DNA of 64,000 bases, from the NCBI GenBank assembly GCA_022414725.1, contig CM039463.1:92095841-92159840 (forward strand), written 5' to 3'. Under the pieces are notes generated by a model. It searched no databases, was not told where the DNA came from, and worked only from the letters and a program-made list of their open reading frames with translations. Source of the DNA: Microglena sp. YARC (lineage: Eukaryota; Chlorophyta; Chlorophyceae; Chlamydomonadales; Chlamydomonadaceae). Every line of letters starts with the position of its first letter. Position 1 is the first letter of the stretch. Positions 14,273 to 27,150 of this stretch are shown here, piece by piece. A program made the position numbers and the translations under genes.

Positions 14273-14885
14273 GGGGGGGGGGTCCCTGATGCTTAATGCA
14301 TATCGCCTTACCAGTGATCATGGAGCAGGGGGCTCAGGCTGTGGGGGGATGGGTGGTGGGGGATGGGTGTATGTGTGTCGGAGTGGATGGTGGGTGGGGG
14401 TCCCCCATGCTTAATGCGTATCGCCTTACCAGTGATCATGCAGGCAGGGGGCTCAGGCTGTGGGGGCATGGGTGTGTGGGGCATGGGTATATGTGTCTTG
14501 GGGTGGGTGGAGGGATGTGTGTCAGTGTGTGTAGGGGGCTCCCCAATGCTTAATGTGAATCGCCTTACCAGCGATCATGGAGGCAGGGGGCTCAGGCTGT
14601 GGGTGTGGGTGTGAGAGTATGTGTGTTTGTGGGTGTGTATTTATGTATGTGTGTGTGTGTGTGGTGGTGGTGGTGGTGGTGGGCGATGCTTAATGAGTAT
14701 CGCCTTACCTGCGATTATGGAGGCAGGGGGCTCAGGCTGTGGGTGTGAGTATGTGTGTGTGGGTGTGTATTTTTATGTATGTGTGTGTGTGTGGGGGGGG
14801 GGGGGGGGGGGGGGGGGGGGATGCTTAATGAGTAGGCCTTACCTGCGATCATGGAGGCAGGGGGCTCGGGCTGTGTGTGTGTGTG

Positions 14886-14919
<34 letters not shown>

Positions 14920-17370
14920 TGCTTAATGAGTATGGCCTTACCTGCGATCATGGAGGCAGGGGGCTCGGGCTGTGTGTGTGTGTGGGTGGGGTGGGGGGGG
15001 GGGGGGGGGGATGCTTAATGAGTATGGCCTTACCTGCGATCATGGAGGCAGGGGGCTCGGGCTGTGTGTGTGGGGGGGGGGGTGGGGGGGGGGGGGGGGG
15101 GGGGATGCTTAATGAGTATGGCCTTACCTGCGATCATGGAGCAGGGGCTCGGCTGTGTGTGTGTGGGGGGGGGTGGGGGGGGGGGGGGGATGCTTAATGA
15201 GTATGGCCTTACCTGCGATCATGAGGCAGGGGCTCGGGCTGTGTGTGTGTGGGGGGGGGGGGGGGGGCTTAATGCGTATCGCCTTACCAGCGATCATGGA
15301 GCAGGGGACTCAGGCTGTGGGTGTGGTGTGAGAGTATGTGTGTTTGTGGGTGTTATTATGTATGTGTGCGTGTGTGTGTGGTGGTGGTGGTGGGGTGTGG
15401 GGAGGGGGGGGGCGATGCTTAATGAGTATCGCCTTACCTGCGATCATGGAGGCAGGGGGCTCGGGCTGTGTGTGTGTGTGTGTGTGTGTGGTGGTGGGTG
15501 GGGTGGGGGGGGGGCGATGCCTTAATGAGTATCGCCTTACCTGCGATCATGGAGGCAGGGGGCTCAGGCTGTGGGTGTGAGTATGTGGGTGTGGGGGGTG
15601 TATTTATGTATGTGTGTGTGTGTGTTGGGGGGGGGGGGGTGTTTAATGACTATCGCCTTACCAGAGATCATGGAGGCAGGGAGCTCAGGCTGTGGGGGAT
15701 GGACCCCAGCTCCCAAGTCAGCTCGGGAGTCGGCCTTGCCAGGCTGGCGTCTGCATTCAACAGAGCACGTGAGCAGTTCCACAAGTGACGGAGGGCGTTG
15801 AGCAGCTCAGGCCACGAGGCACCTCGGTACGCCAGCTGTGCAGCGCGCGCGAAGTGCTGAAGCGCCTTGACCGGCGCGTCATGACCGGGTAGGAAAGGTG
15901 AGTCATCACTCACAGGGGCGGGCCCCCCTTGGCCGGTGAGACGGTCTCTTAGGGAGCCCGGTTTCTTGGCTTCCCTTGGGTGAGGGGGGGGCCTTCTTGG
16001 CACCAGACTTGGGGACCCGGGTTTCTTGCCCGAGGGAGAGGAGGAGGCTGCCAGCTTCCTCTGCGTCTTGGACGATTTTGAGCACCTGAGCAGATGTCCG
16101 GTTTGAATGTTAGCGTCAGTGCCATTTGCATGTTTGCAAGTAGCGAGCTGCCTAGAAGTTGCTACGCATAGCCCCCAAAAGAAACAGTGACCTCTAGCAT
16201 ACACATAAGTAAAAAAAGTAAATTTACCAAATACGCACCTGGGCCTTAAAATTTAAGTTACATCAGCTACAGCCATGATGGCAAAAACTGTTTTTGGGCG
16301 GAGCCCCCCCTTCTGGGGGGCGGAAGCCCCCATGTTTACCCATTTGTCCGTCCATCCATCCATCCGTCAGACCGTGATAAAGTCTGACACGTCAGCCAAC
16401 AGTCTCGTAACTAACTCGCTTCCGTTGCCGACAGTCGCTCCCTCGCGATCACCCCATGCCAATTTTAAGCGCCGCAGGCGACGCTGCATCGAACTTGTCT
16501 TAGCTGATTTCTCCTTCAATTTGAAGTTACAGTATTGCATTCATTACATCATCTACCGGTACTTAGCACCAACTCCGGGCCCCCGTTATTACGATTTGTT
16601 AGAGTTCAGTTCACCAGTGCTTGTTTTGTATACAGCCCTTCACAATATTGAGGTTGGACAAGTATATTTAGCCTATTTGGCTATGCCTTAACCGTCTAGA
16701 CTGTACACTTTAACCTTCAACGTCCCACCCCTTATACCCCACCCAAACACGCACTCCACCCACCACACACACACACAACCTCCACCTCCACCCACACGCT
16801 CCTACAGAGACACACATCTGCAGAGGAGGCAGTTTTTTTTTCAAATCTGAAAGTGGGTTTCTTCTAGCTTTATGGTTAAAGGGCTCCTCCAAGGACAGCG
16901 TTTTAGTGCCTTCAGTAGCTTTTTGTAGCTTTTTAGGGCCATTTAAGGCCATGTAGGGCTATTTAGGGCATACGAAAAAACTTTTGTTTTTACTTATTTA
17001 TAGCGATAATTTCGTTGGAACAGGGACGAAACTAGCGATCGCTATATATAGTGGGAAAACAAATCTCTGAGAGGAGGGATGGCCATGAGGTCCTAAGAAG
17101 AGGAGCTTAAAAACAAATAAAACATAAAATTAAATAAAAAATTCAAGTGGAGTTGGGGGGGTTTGAACACCCGACCTCGACTTTCTAATACATGGTCAAC
17201 AGTTGAGTACATGGTTTGATGATGCACACACACACACAAACACAAACAAACAAAAACACCCCCACACACACAAACACACATACCACAATCACCACCACTA
17301 CTACCAACCAAAACTTGACCACCACTAGGACCCCCTCCTCCGTGTATCATACTAATACCCCCCCCCCCCC

Positions 17371-17404
<34 letters not shown>

Positions 17405-17603
17405 AACGCACACACACACGCACACACAAACACACACATACACAACACAAACACACACACACACACAACACACACGCCACACACAAACAAACACACACAA
17501 GCGCACACACACAAACACAAACACGCACACACAAACACACACACAACACAAACGCACACACACACAAATGCACACACACACAACATAAAAGCACACACAC
17601 AAA

Positions 17604-17641
<38 letters not shown>

Positions 17642-20600
17642 AACGCACACACACACGCACGCAACACAAACACACACACAAACACACACGCACACACAAA
17701 CAAAACACACACAAGCGACACACACAAACACAATACAAGCACACACACAAACACACACACAACACACACACACACACACAAACGCACACACACACACACA
17801 AAAGGCACACACACACACATACGCACACACACAAAACACACACACACACACACACACACAAAACACAACGCACACACACAACGCACACACAACACACACA
17901 CACACACACAACACACACAAACACACACACACAACGCACACACACAAACACACAAACACCACACACACAAACACACACACAACACAAACGCACACACACA
18001 CACAAACGCACACACACACACAACACAAACGCACACACACAAACGCACACACACACACAAAAACGCACACACACACAAACGCACACAAACACACAAACGC
18101 ACACACGCACACACACAAACAAACACACACACACACACAAACGCACACACACACACAGACACACAAATGCACACACTCAAACACAAACACACACACACAT
18201 ACACACACACAAACGCACACGCACAAACGCATACACACACAAACACACACATGTGCCTGAGCCGCCGCTGCCTTGGCCCTCTGAAACTCCTTCTGCTCAG
18301 CTGCCTCAATCAGCCCCAGCACTGCATTCATTATAGCCAACCAAAACTTGACCATAAACTTGGACCCCCTCCTCCGTGTATAATAGTATACCCCCCCCCC
18401 CCACCCCACCTCACCCCACCCCCCACCCCACACACACACACACCACCACCACACACACACACACACACCTGTGGCCTAGCCACTGCTGCCTTGGCCCTCT
18501 GAAACTCTTTGCCCTCAGCTGCCTCCGATCAGCCCCAACACAGCATTCAGACTTGCTAACCAAAGGTGCCCCCCCCCCCCACACACACCACACACACACC
18601 ACACAAACACACACCACCACCACCACCACCACCACCACACACACCTGTGCCTGAGCTGCTGCTGCCTTAGCCCTCTGAAACTCCTTCCCCTCAGCTGCCT
18701 CAATCAGCCCCAACACGGCATTCAGTCTTGCTAACCAAGGCGCCCACTCCTTTGCCTTCTTCCTCGACTCTTCGATAGCCTTCCTCCTCAGCATCATCAA
18801 GGGCAGCCGCTTCTGCTGCAAACGTGGAATTCAATAAATAAATAAATAAATACATACATAATTAATTATTTATTTAAAAAAGCATCACCAAGGGTGCAGC
18901 CGCCCTGCAAACGTGGAATTCAATAAATACATAAATAAATAAATAAATACATAATTAATTATTTAATTTAAAAAATCATCACCAAGGGCAGCCGCTTCTG
19001 CAAACGTGAATTACATAAATAAAATACATACATACATGACTAAGCCTTATTACGAAAGCGTGAGGTTGAGGGGGGCAGCCCGTTTGCTTCACTGGCCCAA
19101 CCACCAATAGGAATTAAATTATCACACAGGTAGCACAAGCTCAGGAACCCACCCTGTAAAATGATTGTTTGGGGTTCGAGTCCATCACCTTCCGCCCCGC
19201 TTTGTTTTAGCCTCCTGATATCATGTTTAGGGCAAGTCCCTTTATCCTTTTCTATCCCTGGGGCTGGTAACAACCTACTGACATACCTTACATATCCCCC
19301 CCACTCCAAACCCCCTCCACCTTAACCCCCACAGCTACCCACCCAACCCCCTCCTCCTTAACCCGCACCCAACCTCTCCCCCTTAACCCCACCCCATTAC
19401 CCTTACCCTCACCACCAGCACACACAAATGCATCAGCATCACCGCCGCTAGAACCATCCTCTCCTTCTCTACCCCCTCAACAACCCTTAGAGCTTCCCAC
19501 TCCGCCTCCCCTTCCCCTCCCCACCTCACCCCTCCCCCTCAGCACACACACCTGCATCAGCATCACCGCCGCTAGAACCATCCTCTCCCTCTCCGCCCCC
19601 TCAGCAACCCTCAGTGCCTCCCGCTCCGCCTCCTCGTCCTCCGGCGTGGGTGCTCCCGCCCCAGGCTCAGGCGGAGCCGCACTGGAGTCGCCTGCCGGGG
19701 AGAATCCATCGCTTCTTGCAAGGACCATGGCCGCTAAGGCGATTTCAGGGCGTTGAGCTTTTTGCTTCACATGCCAAGTCACCTAATCAGCGTTGGGCGG
19801 CAAGGTGGGGGTGTGTGGGGGTGTGTGTGTGGGGGGGGGGGCGAAAGGTGGATGGGGGTGTGGGGTGATGGAGGGTAACAAATCAGAGCTTCTTTCCGGG
19901 CAGTGAGTAGAAGGGATCTAAGTTGACACTTTCGAAAAGAGAAATCAACAGATAGAGAAGACGAGACAAAAGGGAATGATGCTTTTGCTGAATCAGCTTT
20001 TGTTTCACCAGTTTTTTCCTTCACATGCCAAGTCACCTGTTCAGCGATGGCCTTCACTGTGTCCAGGTGACCCTTGCGAGCAGATGCTTCTATGCTCTTG
20101 ACCACCAGCTCCACCACCACCACCACACACACACACAAGCACATACACAAGCACACACACACAAGCACACACACACACACAAATGCCAAGTCACCTGTTT
20201 GGCGATGGCCTTCACTGTGTCCAGATGACCCGATTGCAAGCAGAAATGCTTCTATGCTCTTGACCACCAGCTCCACCACCACACCACACACACACACACA
20301 CAAGCACACACACACAAATGCCAAGTCACCTGTTCAGCGATGGCCTTCACTGTGTCCAGGTGACCTTTGCGAGCTGAGGCTTCTATGCTCTTGACCACCA
20401 GCTCCACCACCACCACCACACACACACACACACATGCCAAGTCACCTGTTCAGCGATGGCCTTCACTGTGTCCAGGTGACCTTTGCGAGCTGAGGCTTCT
20501 ATGCTCTTGACCACCAGCTCCACCACCACCACCACACACACCACACAAGCACACACACACACGCACACACACAAGCACACACACACACACATGCCAAGTC

Positions 20601-21433
20601 ACCTGTTCAGCGATGGCCTTCACTGTGTCCAGGTGACCCTTGCGAGCAGAGGCTTCGATGCTTTTGACCACCAGCTCCACCCAGCGCGGGTGCTGGCTTG
20701 CATCCTCGAAGGCCAGCACCTTGTCCCAAGCATCTATGGGCGTAGGCCCACTCAAGAGAGAGAGTGTGCGAGCTACAATGTCCTTCTCTGCTCCCATTCG
20801 CTCAGTCAGAACCTAGGGGGGCGGTGGGGTGGTGGGAGTGAGGGTGGGGGTGGGGTGGGGTGGGGGTGGGGTGGGGGGCTAGGTAGCATCCTCGAAGGCC
20901 AGCACCTTGTCCCAGGCACTCTAAGGCGTGGGCCCACTCAAGAGAGGGAGTGTGCTAGCTACAATTGTCCTTCACTGCTCCCATTCGCTCAGTCAGAACC
21001 TAGGCGCAGGGGGGGCTGGAGAGTGAGGGTGGGTGGGGGTGGGGTGGGGGGGCTGTTTGCATCCTCAAAGGCCAGCACCTTGTCCCAAGCTTCCAGTGGC
21101 TTGCAGTAGGAGTCCTTCCTGGGGCGAGCCACAGCCACACACACACACACAGCCACACGCAGCAATAAAACATGTCACGCCTACCAGTGAACCATACTCG
21201 TTGACTTGAGGTTGCAGTAGGAGTGGTTCCTGGGACGAAGCTGCCTCTTCTCCAAAAGCTGCTAGTGTGGTCCTACCAGGAACGTCAAAGCGCGTGTCGT
21301 ACGCACAGCCATACCCACAGCCACACCGACACCCACACCCACGAATAAAACGTGTAATGCCTACCAGTGAACCATTCTCATTGACTTGAGGTTGCAGTAG
21401 GAGTGCTTCCTGGGATGAGCCACAGCCCCCCCC

Positions 21434-21476
<43 letters not shown>

Positions 21477-24400
21477 GAATAAAACATGTCACGCCTACCA
21501 GTGAACCATACTCGTTGACTTGAAGGTTTGCAGTAGGAGAGCTTCCTGAGACGCAGGCCGCCTCCTCTCCAAGAGCTGCTAGTGTGGTCCTCTCAGAACG
21601 TCAAACGAGTGTCGTACGCTTTTAAGTAGCTCCAGCTCCAGCTTGCCAAAATAGGCTGCAGCTGCAAGCTCGCCAGCTAGGGTTGACATGTCCACCAGAT
21701 GGTACACTAGGGTGCTACCAAGCTGTGCTGCCGTCGCTCTGTTGTGCTCCTGGCCGACCATGCTGTCTTGAACCAGGTTGTGCACACCCTGAAGGGAGAC
21801 ATGCATGCTAGACAGGCACTTGTGCAAGAGGGGGCTCTTGCACTTGAGCGCCAGCAGGGGACCCAGCAGGTGGTAGGCGCGCACCGAGCCTTCTTGGATA
21901 AGCATCTCATCCTTCAACAGGGCCGACACCTAAGGAGGACAAGATTGCATGGGTCAATGACATGTGATGATCGAGTTTCATGGTTATGTGTGTATGTCAC
22001 TGTTTTTCTTGCACTTGAGCGCCAGCAGGGGACCCAGCAGGTGGTAGGCGCGCACCGAGCCTTCTTGGATAAGCATCTCATCCTTCAACAGGGCCGACAC
22101 CTAAGGAGGGCAAGATTGCATGGGTCAATGAATTGTGATCATCGAGTTACATGGCTATGTGTGTGTACGGCTATGTGCACGCACCGAGCCTTCATGCATA
22201 AGCATCTCATCCTTCAACAGGGCCGACACCTAAGGAGGGAAAGATTGCATGGGTCAATGACATGTGATGATCGAGTTTCATGGTTATGTGTGTATGTCAC
22301 TGTTTTTCTTGCACTTGAGGGCTAGCAGGGGGCCCAGCAGGTGGTAGGCGCACACTGAGCCTTCTTGGATAAGCATCTCGTTCTTTAACAGGGCCGACAC
22401 CTGAGAAGGGCAAGATTGCATGGGTCAATGATGTGTGATCATTGTGGTAGGCGCGGCCCGAGCTTTCTTGGATAAGCATCTCGTCCTTTAACAGGGCCGA
22501 CACCTAAGGAGGGCAAGAATACATGGGTCAATGAATGGTGATGATCGTGGTGTATGGCTATGTGTGTGAGTATGGCTATGTGTGTGTAAGGCTATGACCC
22601 TCTTGGATAAGCATTTCGTCTTCCAACAGGGCCGACACCTAAGGAGGGCAAGATTGCATGGGTCAATGAATTGTGATGATCGAGGTGTATAGCTGTGTGT
22701 ATGTATGGCTATGTGTGTGTATGGTGCATTGGTGGAGTAGTATGGTCAACTGGACAATACTTCAACTGGCAGGGAAGTGAGAGAGGATTTTGGAAAGGAA
22801 ACGAGAAGACAAGAATAGGAAAGAATAAAGAAGAGAAGAGAGATCAAACGAGAACTTAAGAAGAGAACTTTTTATTTTAACTTTAACTTAGACTTTAACT
22901 TAAAGTTAAGAAGAGAACTTTAATATCTTCACTTTTTTATTTTAACGTCTGTATTTTAACTTCAGAAGAGAAGAGAGAGCAAAAGAGAACTTAAGAAGAG
23001 AACTTTTTATTTTTTAGGGAATGGGAAGAAAAGCGGAGAGAAGAAAAGAAAGAACGATAATAAAGAAAATATCAGAAGAAGAAAAAAAGAGATGTAAAGA
23101 GAGCAAAACTCCTGCCTAGACGGCAAAAACAACTTGCTTAGCATAGCACTGGGACTGACATTCATCACCAGAAACTGACCTTGATTGCTATGAGCAAGCG
23201 CTTGGTACCATTCAGTCAAGCCACCTGTTCCTTCGAGTAAGCTTTGATGTAGCTCAAGATGTGGACTCAGAAATTGGAATCAATCAAAACCACTGGCGCA
23301 GTAGAGCACTGGGGCCAATGCTCATCACTAGAAACTGACCTTGATTGCTATGAGCAAGCGCTTGGTGCTCTTCAGTCGCGCCACCTGTTCCTCCAAGTAA
23401 GCAGTGCGGAACTCTTTTCCAACGCTCGTGATGGCGGATGGAGCAAAGCCCTTCTCCGCCGCTGCCTCCTAAGTATGTAAACAATTGTTGATTTTCGATT
23501 TCTGAGTGCACTGCTCGAGTTTCTGAGCAAAACTAGGAGGGGGGAAAGCAGTACAAAAATAAATGTACAATATAGGAGCTTGTGATGGCGGATGGAGCAA
23601 AGCCCCTCTCTGCCGCTGCTTCCTTAGTAGGTAAACAATTGTTGATTTTCGGTTTTTTAGTGCACTTCTTGAGTTTCAGAGCAAAACTAGGAGGGGGGAA
23701 AGCAGTACAAAAATAAATGTAGGAGCTTGTGATGGCAGATGGAGCAAAGCCCTTTCCTGCCGCTGCCTCCTAAGTGTGTAAACAATTGTTGATTTTCAAT
23801 TTCTGAGTGCGCTGCTCGAGTTTCTAAGCAAAACTAGGAGGGGGGAAAGCAGTACAAAAATAAATGTCCAGTATAGGAGCTTGCGATGGCGGATGGAGCA
23901 AAGCCCTTTCCTGCCGCTGCCTCCTTAGTAGGTAAACAATTGTTGATTTTCAATTTCTGAGTGCGCTGCTCGAGTTTCTAAGCAAAACTAGGAGGGGGGA
24001 AAGCAGTACAAAAATAAATGTAGGAGCTTGTGATGGCAGATGGAGCAAAGCCCTTTCCTGCCGCTGCCTCCTAAGTGTGTAAACAATTGTTGATTTTCAA
24101 TTTCTGAGTGCGCTGCTCGAGTTTCTAAGCAAAACTAGGAGGGGGGAAAGCAGTACAAAAATAAATGTCCAGTATAGGAGCTTGTGATGGCGGATGGAGC
24201 AAAGCCCCTCTCCGCCGCTGCCTCCTAAGTGTGTAAACAATTGTCGATTTTCGATTTCTGAGTGCACTGCTCCAGTGTCTGAGCAAAACTAGGAGGGGGG
24301 AAAGCAGTACAAAAATAAATGTCCAGTATAGGAGCTCGTGATGGCTGATGCAGCAAAGCCCTTCTCCGCCGCTGCCTCCTAAGCATGTAAACAATTGTTG

Positions 24401-27079
24401 ATTTGCGATTTCGAGCAAAAATAGGAGGGGGAAAAGCAGTACAAATATAAATGTAGGAGCTTTTGATGGCGGATGGAGCAAAGCCCTTCTCCCCCGCTGC
24501 CTCTTAAGCATGTAAACAATTGTTGATTTGCAATTCTGAGCAAAAATAGGGGGGGATAAAGAGTAAAAATAAATGTCCAATATAGGAGCTCGTGATGGCG
24601 GATGGAGCAAAGCCCTTCTTTGCCGCTGCCTTATAAGCATGTATAAAATTATGTTGTTACAGTCCAGGTGAGGGGTGGCCAAATAGTTATACCCCACCCA
24701 CCCACCCCCTCAATTTCAGGTAGTCCAGAGTATCGTTTTACCTGCTCAGTCACGCCATCTGTGTAGCTGTACACTGCTTGCACAAAGGTCCGCAGCAACG
24801 GCTTCGCTGCCACCTCTAGGTGTGGACGGTTGAGTCTCTGAGCGTCCATAGGGTTGGCCTCCCAAAGGGGCCGGTCAGCTGAGGTTTCGATGAAATGCGG
24901 GAACAGGAGCCCTGAGCCCCTCTTGGCCAGTGACCATAGGCCCATCTTGCTTGCCAGCAGGACGAGGTGGCTCCAGCACATGTAGAGAGGCAAGGGCAGG
25001 GCAGCGATGACTTCCTTAGTGCTGGTGCCTAGTCCTCCGATGAGCTGTCCAGCATCGTCATAAGCGGCCACTGCAAAGACGTAGGTGTCGTTCACGTGAA
25101 GCCCCTCCACAGTGACACTCTCATCCAAGGGAGTCATGGCGCCAGTGCCTAGAAGAGGGGGTGAGGTGTGGCTCTTTTTTTTTTTAGCAACAGGAAATGT
25201 GTTTGTTTGTATGGCAAAACTCCTTCCACCCTCCCGCTTGCCCACCCCTTATCCCCCCCTCCTCCCTCTCCCCCAAACATTCACACCTGGGTATTCATCA
25301 TACACCCTAAACCCTATTCACACCTGGGTGTTCATCCAAACCCTAAATCCTATTCACACCTAGGTATTCATCCTAAACCTTAAATCCTATTCACACCTGG
25401 GTATTCATCCTAAACCCTAAATCTGATTCACACCTGGGTATTCATCCTAAACCCTAAATCCTATTTACACCTGGGTGTTCATCCTAAACCCGAAATCCTA
25501 ATCTCACTTGGGTATTCATCCTAACACTAAACCCTTTTCACACCTGAGTATTCATCCTAAACCCTAAATCCTATTCACACCTGGGTGTTCATCCTAAACC
25601 CTAAATCATATTCACACCTGGTTATTCATCCTACACCCTAAATCCTATCCACACCTGGGTATTCATCCTAAACCCTAAATCCTATTCACACCTGGGTGTT
25701 CATCCTAAACCCTAAATCCTATTCACACCTGGGTATTCATCCTAACACTAAACCCTTTTCACACCTGAGTATTCATCCTAAACCCTAAATCCTATTCACA
25801 CCTGGGTGTTCATCCTAAACCCTAAATCCTATTCACACCTGGTTATTCATCCTACACCCTAAATCCTATCCACACCTGGGTATTCATCCTAAACCCTAAA
25901 TCCTATTCACACCTGGATATACATCCTAAACCCTAAATCCTATTCACACCTGGGTATTCATCCTAAACCCCAAATCCTATTCACACCTGGGTATTCGTCC
26001 TAACACCTAAATCTGATTCACACCTGGGTATTCATCCTAAACCCTAAATCCTATTCACACCTGGGTATTCATCCTAAACCCCAAATTCTATTCACACCTA
26101 TGTATTATTCCCAAACCCTAAACCCTATTCACACCTGGGTATTCATCCCAAACCCTAAACCCTATTCACACCTGGGTATTATTCCCAAACCTTAAATCCT
26201 ATTTACACCTGGGTATTCATCCCAAACCCTAAACCCTATTCACACCTGGGTATTATTCCCAGACCTTAAATCCTATTTACACCTGGGTATTCATCCCAAA
26301 CCCTAAACCCTATTCACACCTGGGTATTCTTCCCAAACCCTAAATCCTATTCACACCTGGGTATTCATCCCAAACCCTAAACCCTTTTCACAACCGGGTA
26401 TTCATCCTAAACCCTAAATCCTATTCACACCTGGGTATTCACAGGCCGTTTTGTTCAGCCCGAGTGCAATGCCCGCGCCAAAGCTCTTTGCATACACGGC
26501 ATACTTGACCGCCTTCTTGGTGCTCTTCAGGAGGAGGGGGAAGTGGGTGAGCACCACACTGGTGGGGGTGCGCTGCAGAATTTTAGGTTGAAGGGGGGTG
26601 GCAGTGCGCTGGCCAAGATTAGGCTGGGCCCCCACAAACTGGAAATCTTCCGCTGATTGTGCTTTACCCAGCAGCTCCGCAGCTTCCTGTGGGGGGGATA
26701 GGTCAGATCGGGGATAGGTCAGATCGAGGATAGGTCAGATTAGGGATAGGTCAGATCAGGGATAGGTTAGATCGGGGATAGGTTAGATCAGAGATAGGTC
26801 AGATCGGGAATAGGTTAGATCGGGGATAGGTCAAATAAAAACAGGTCAGATTGGGAATATGTCAGATCGGAGATAGGTCAGACAAGGGATAGGTCAAATA
26901 AGGGACAGGTCAGATCGGGGATATGTTAGATCGGGGATAGGTCAGATCAGGGATAGGTCAGAACGGGGATAGATCCGATTGGGGATAGGTGCGTGTGCGT
27001 CTATGTGTGCATGTGTGTGCATGTGTGTGTGTGCGTGTGGATGTGTGTGTGTGTGTGCTCGTGCATATGTGTGTATGTG

Positions 27080-27150
<71 letters not shown>

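Noticed and set aside
16275..16691. Plus-strand frame of 138 codons
   Set aside because: Covers copy A of the dispersed ~220-bp repeat; other copies do not keep the frame.
17093..18502. Frames of 270-457 codons with Cys/Val or Thr/His only
   Set aside because: Translation of the CA/GT microsatellite; no protein character.
25285..26430. CRISPR-like regular array with ~37-bp period
   Set aside because: No unique spacers; every base of the period is repeated and it spans a splice donor in a eukaryotic intron.
25285..26430. Chromosome end (telomere)
   Set aside because: The TTTAGGG-like motif is embedded in a longer 37-bp unit with exon sequence and genes continue on both sides.
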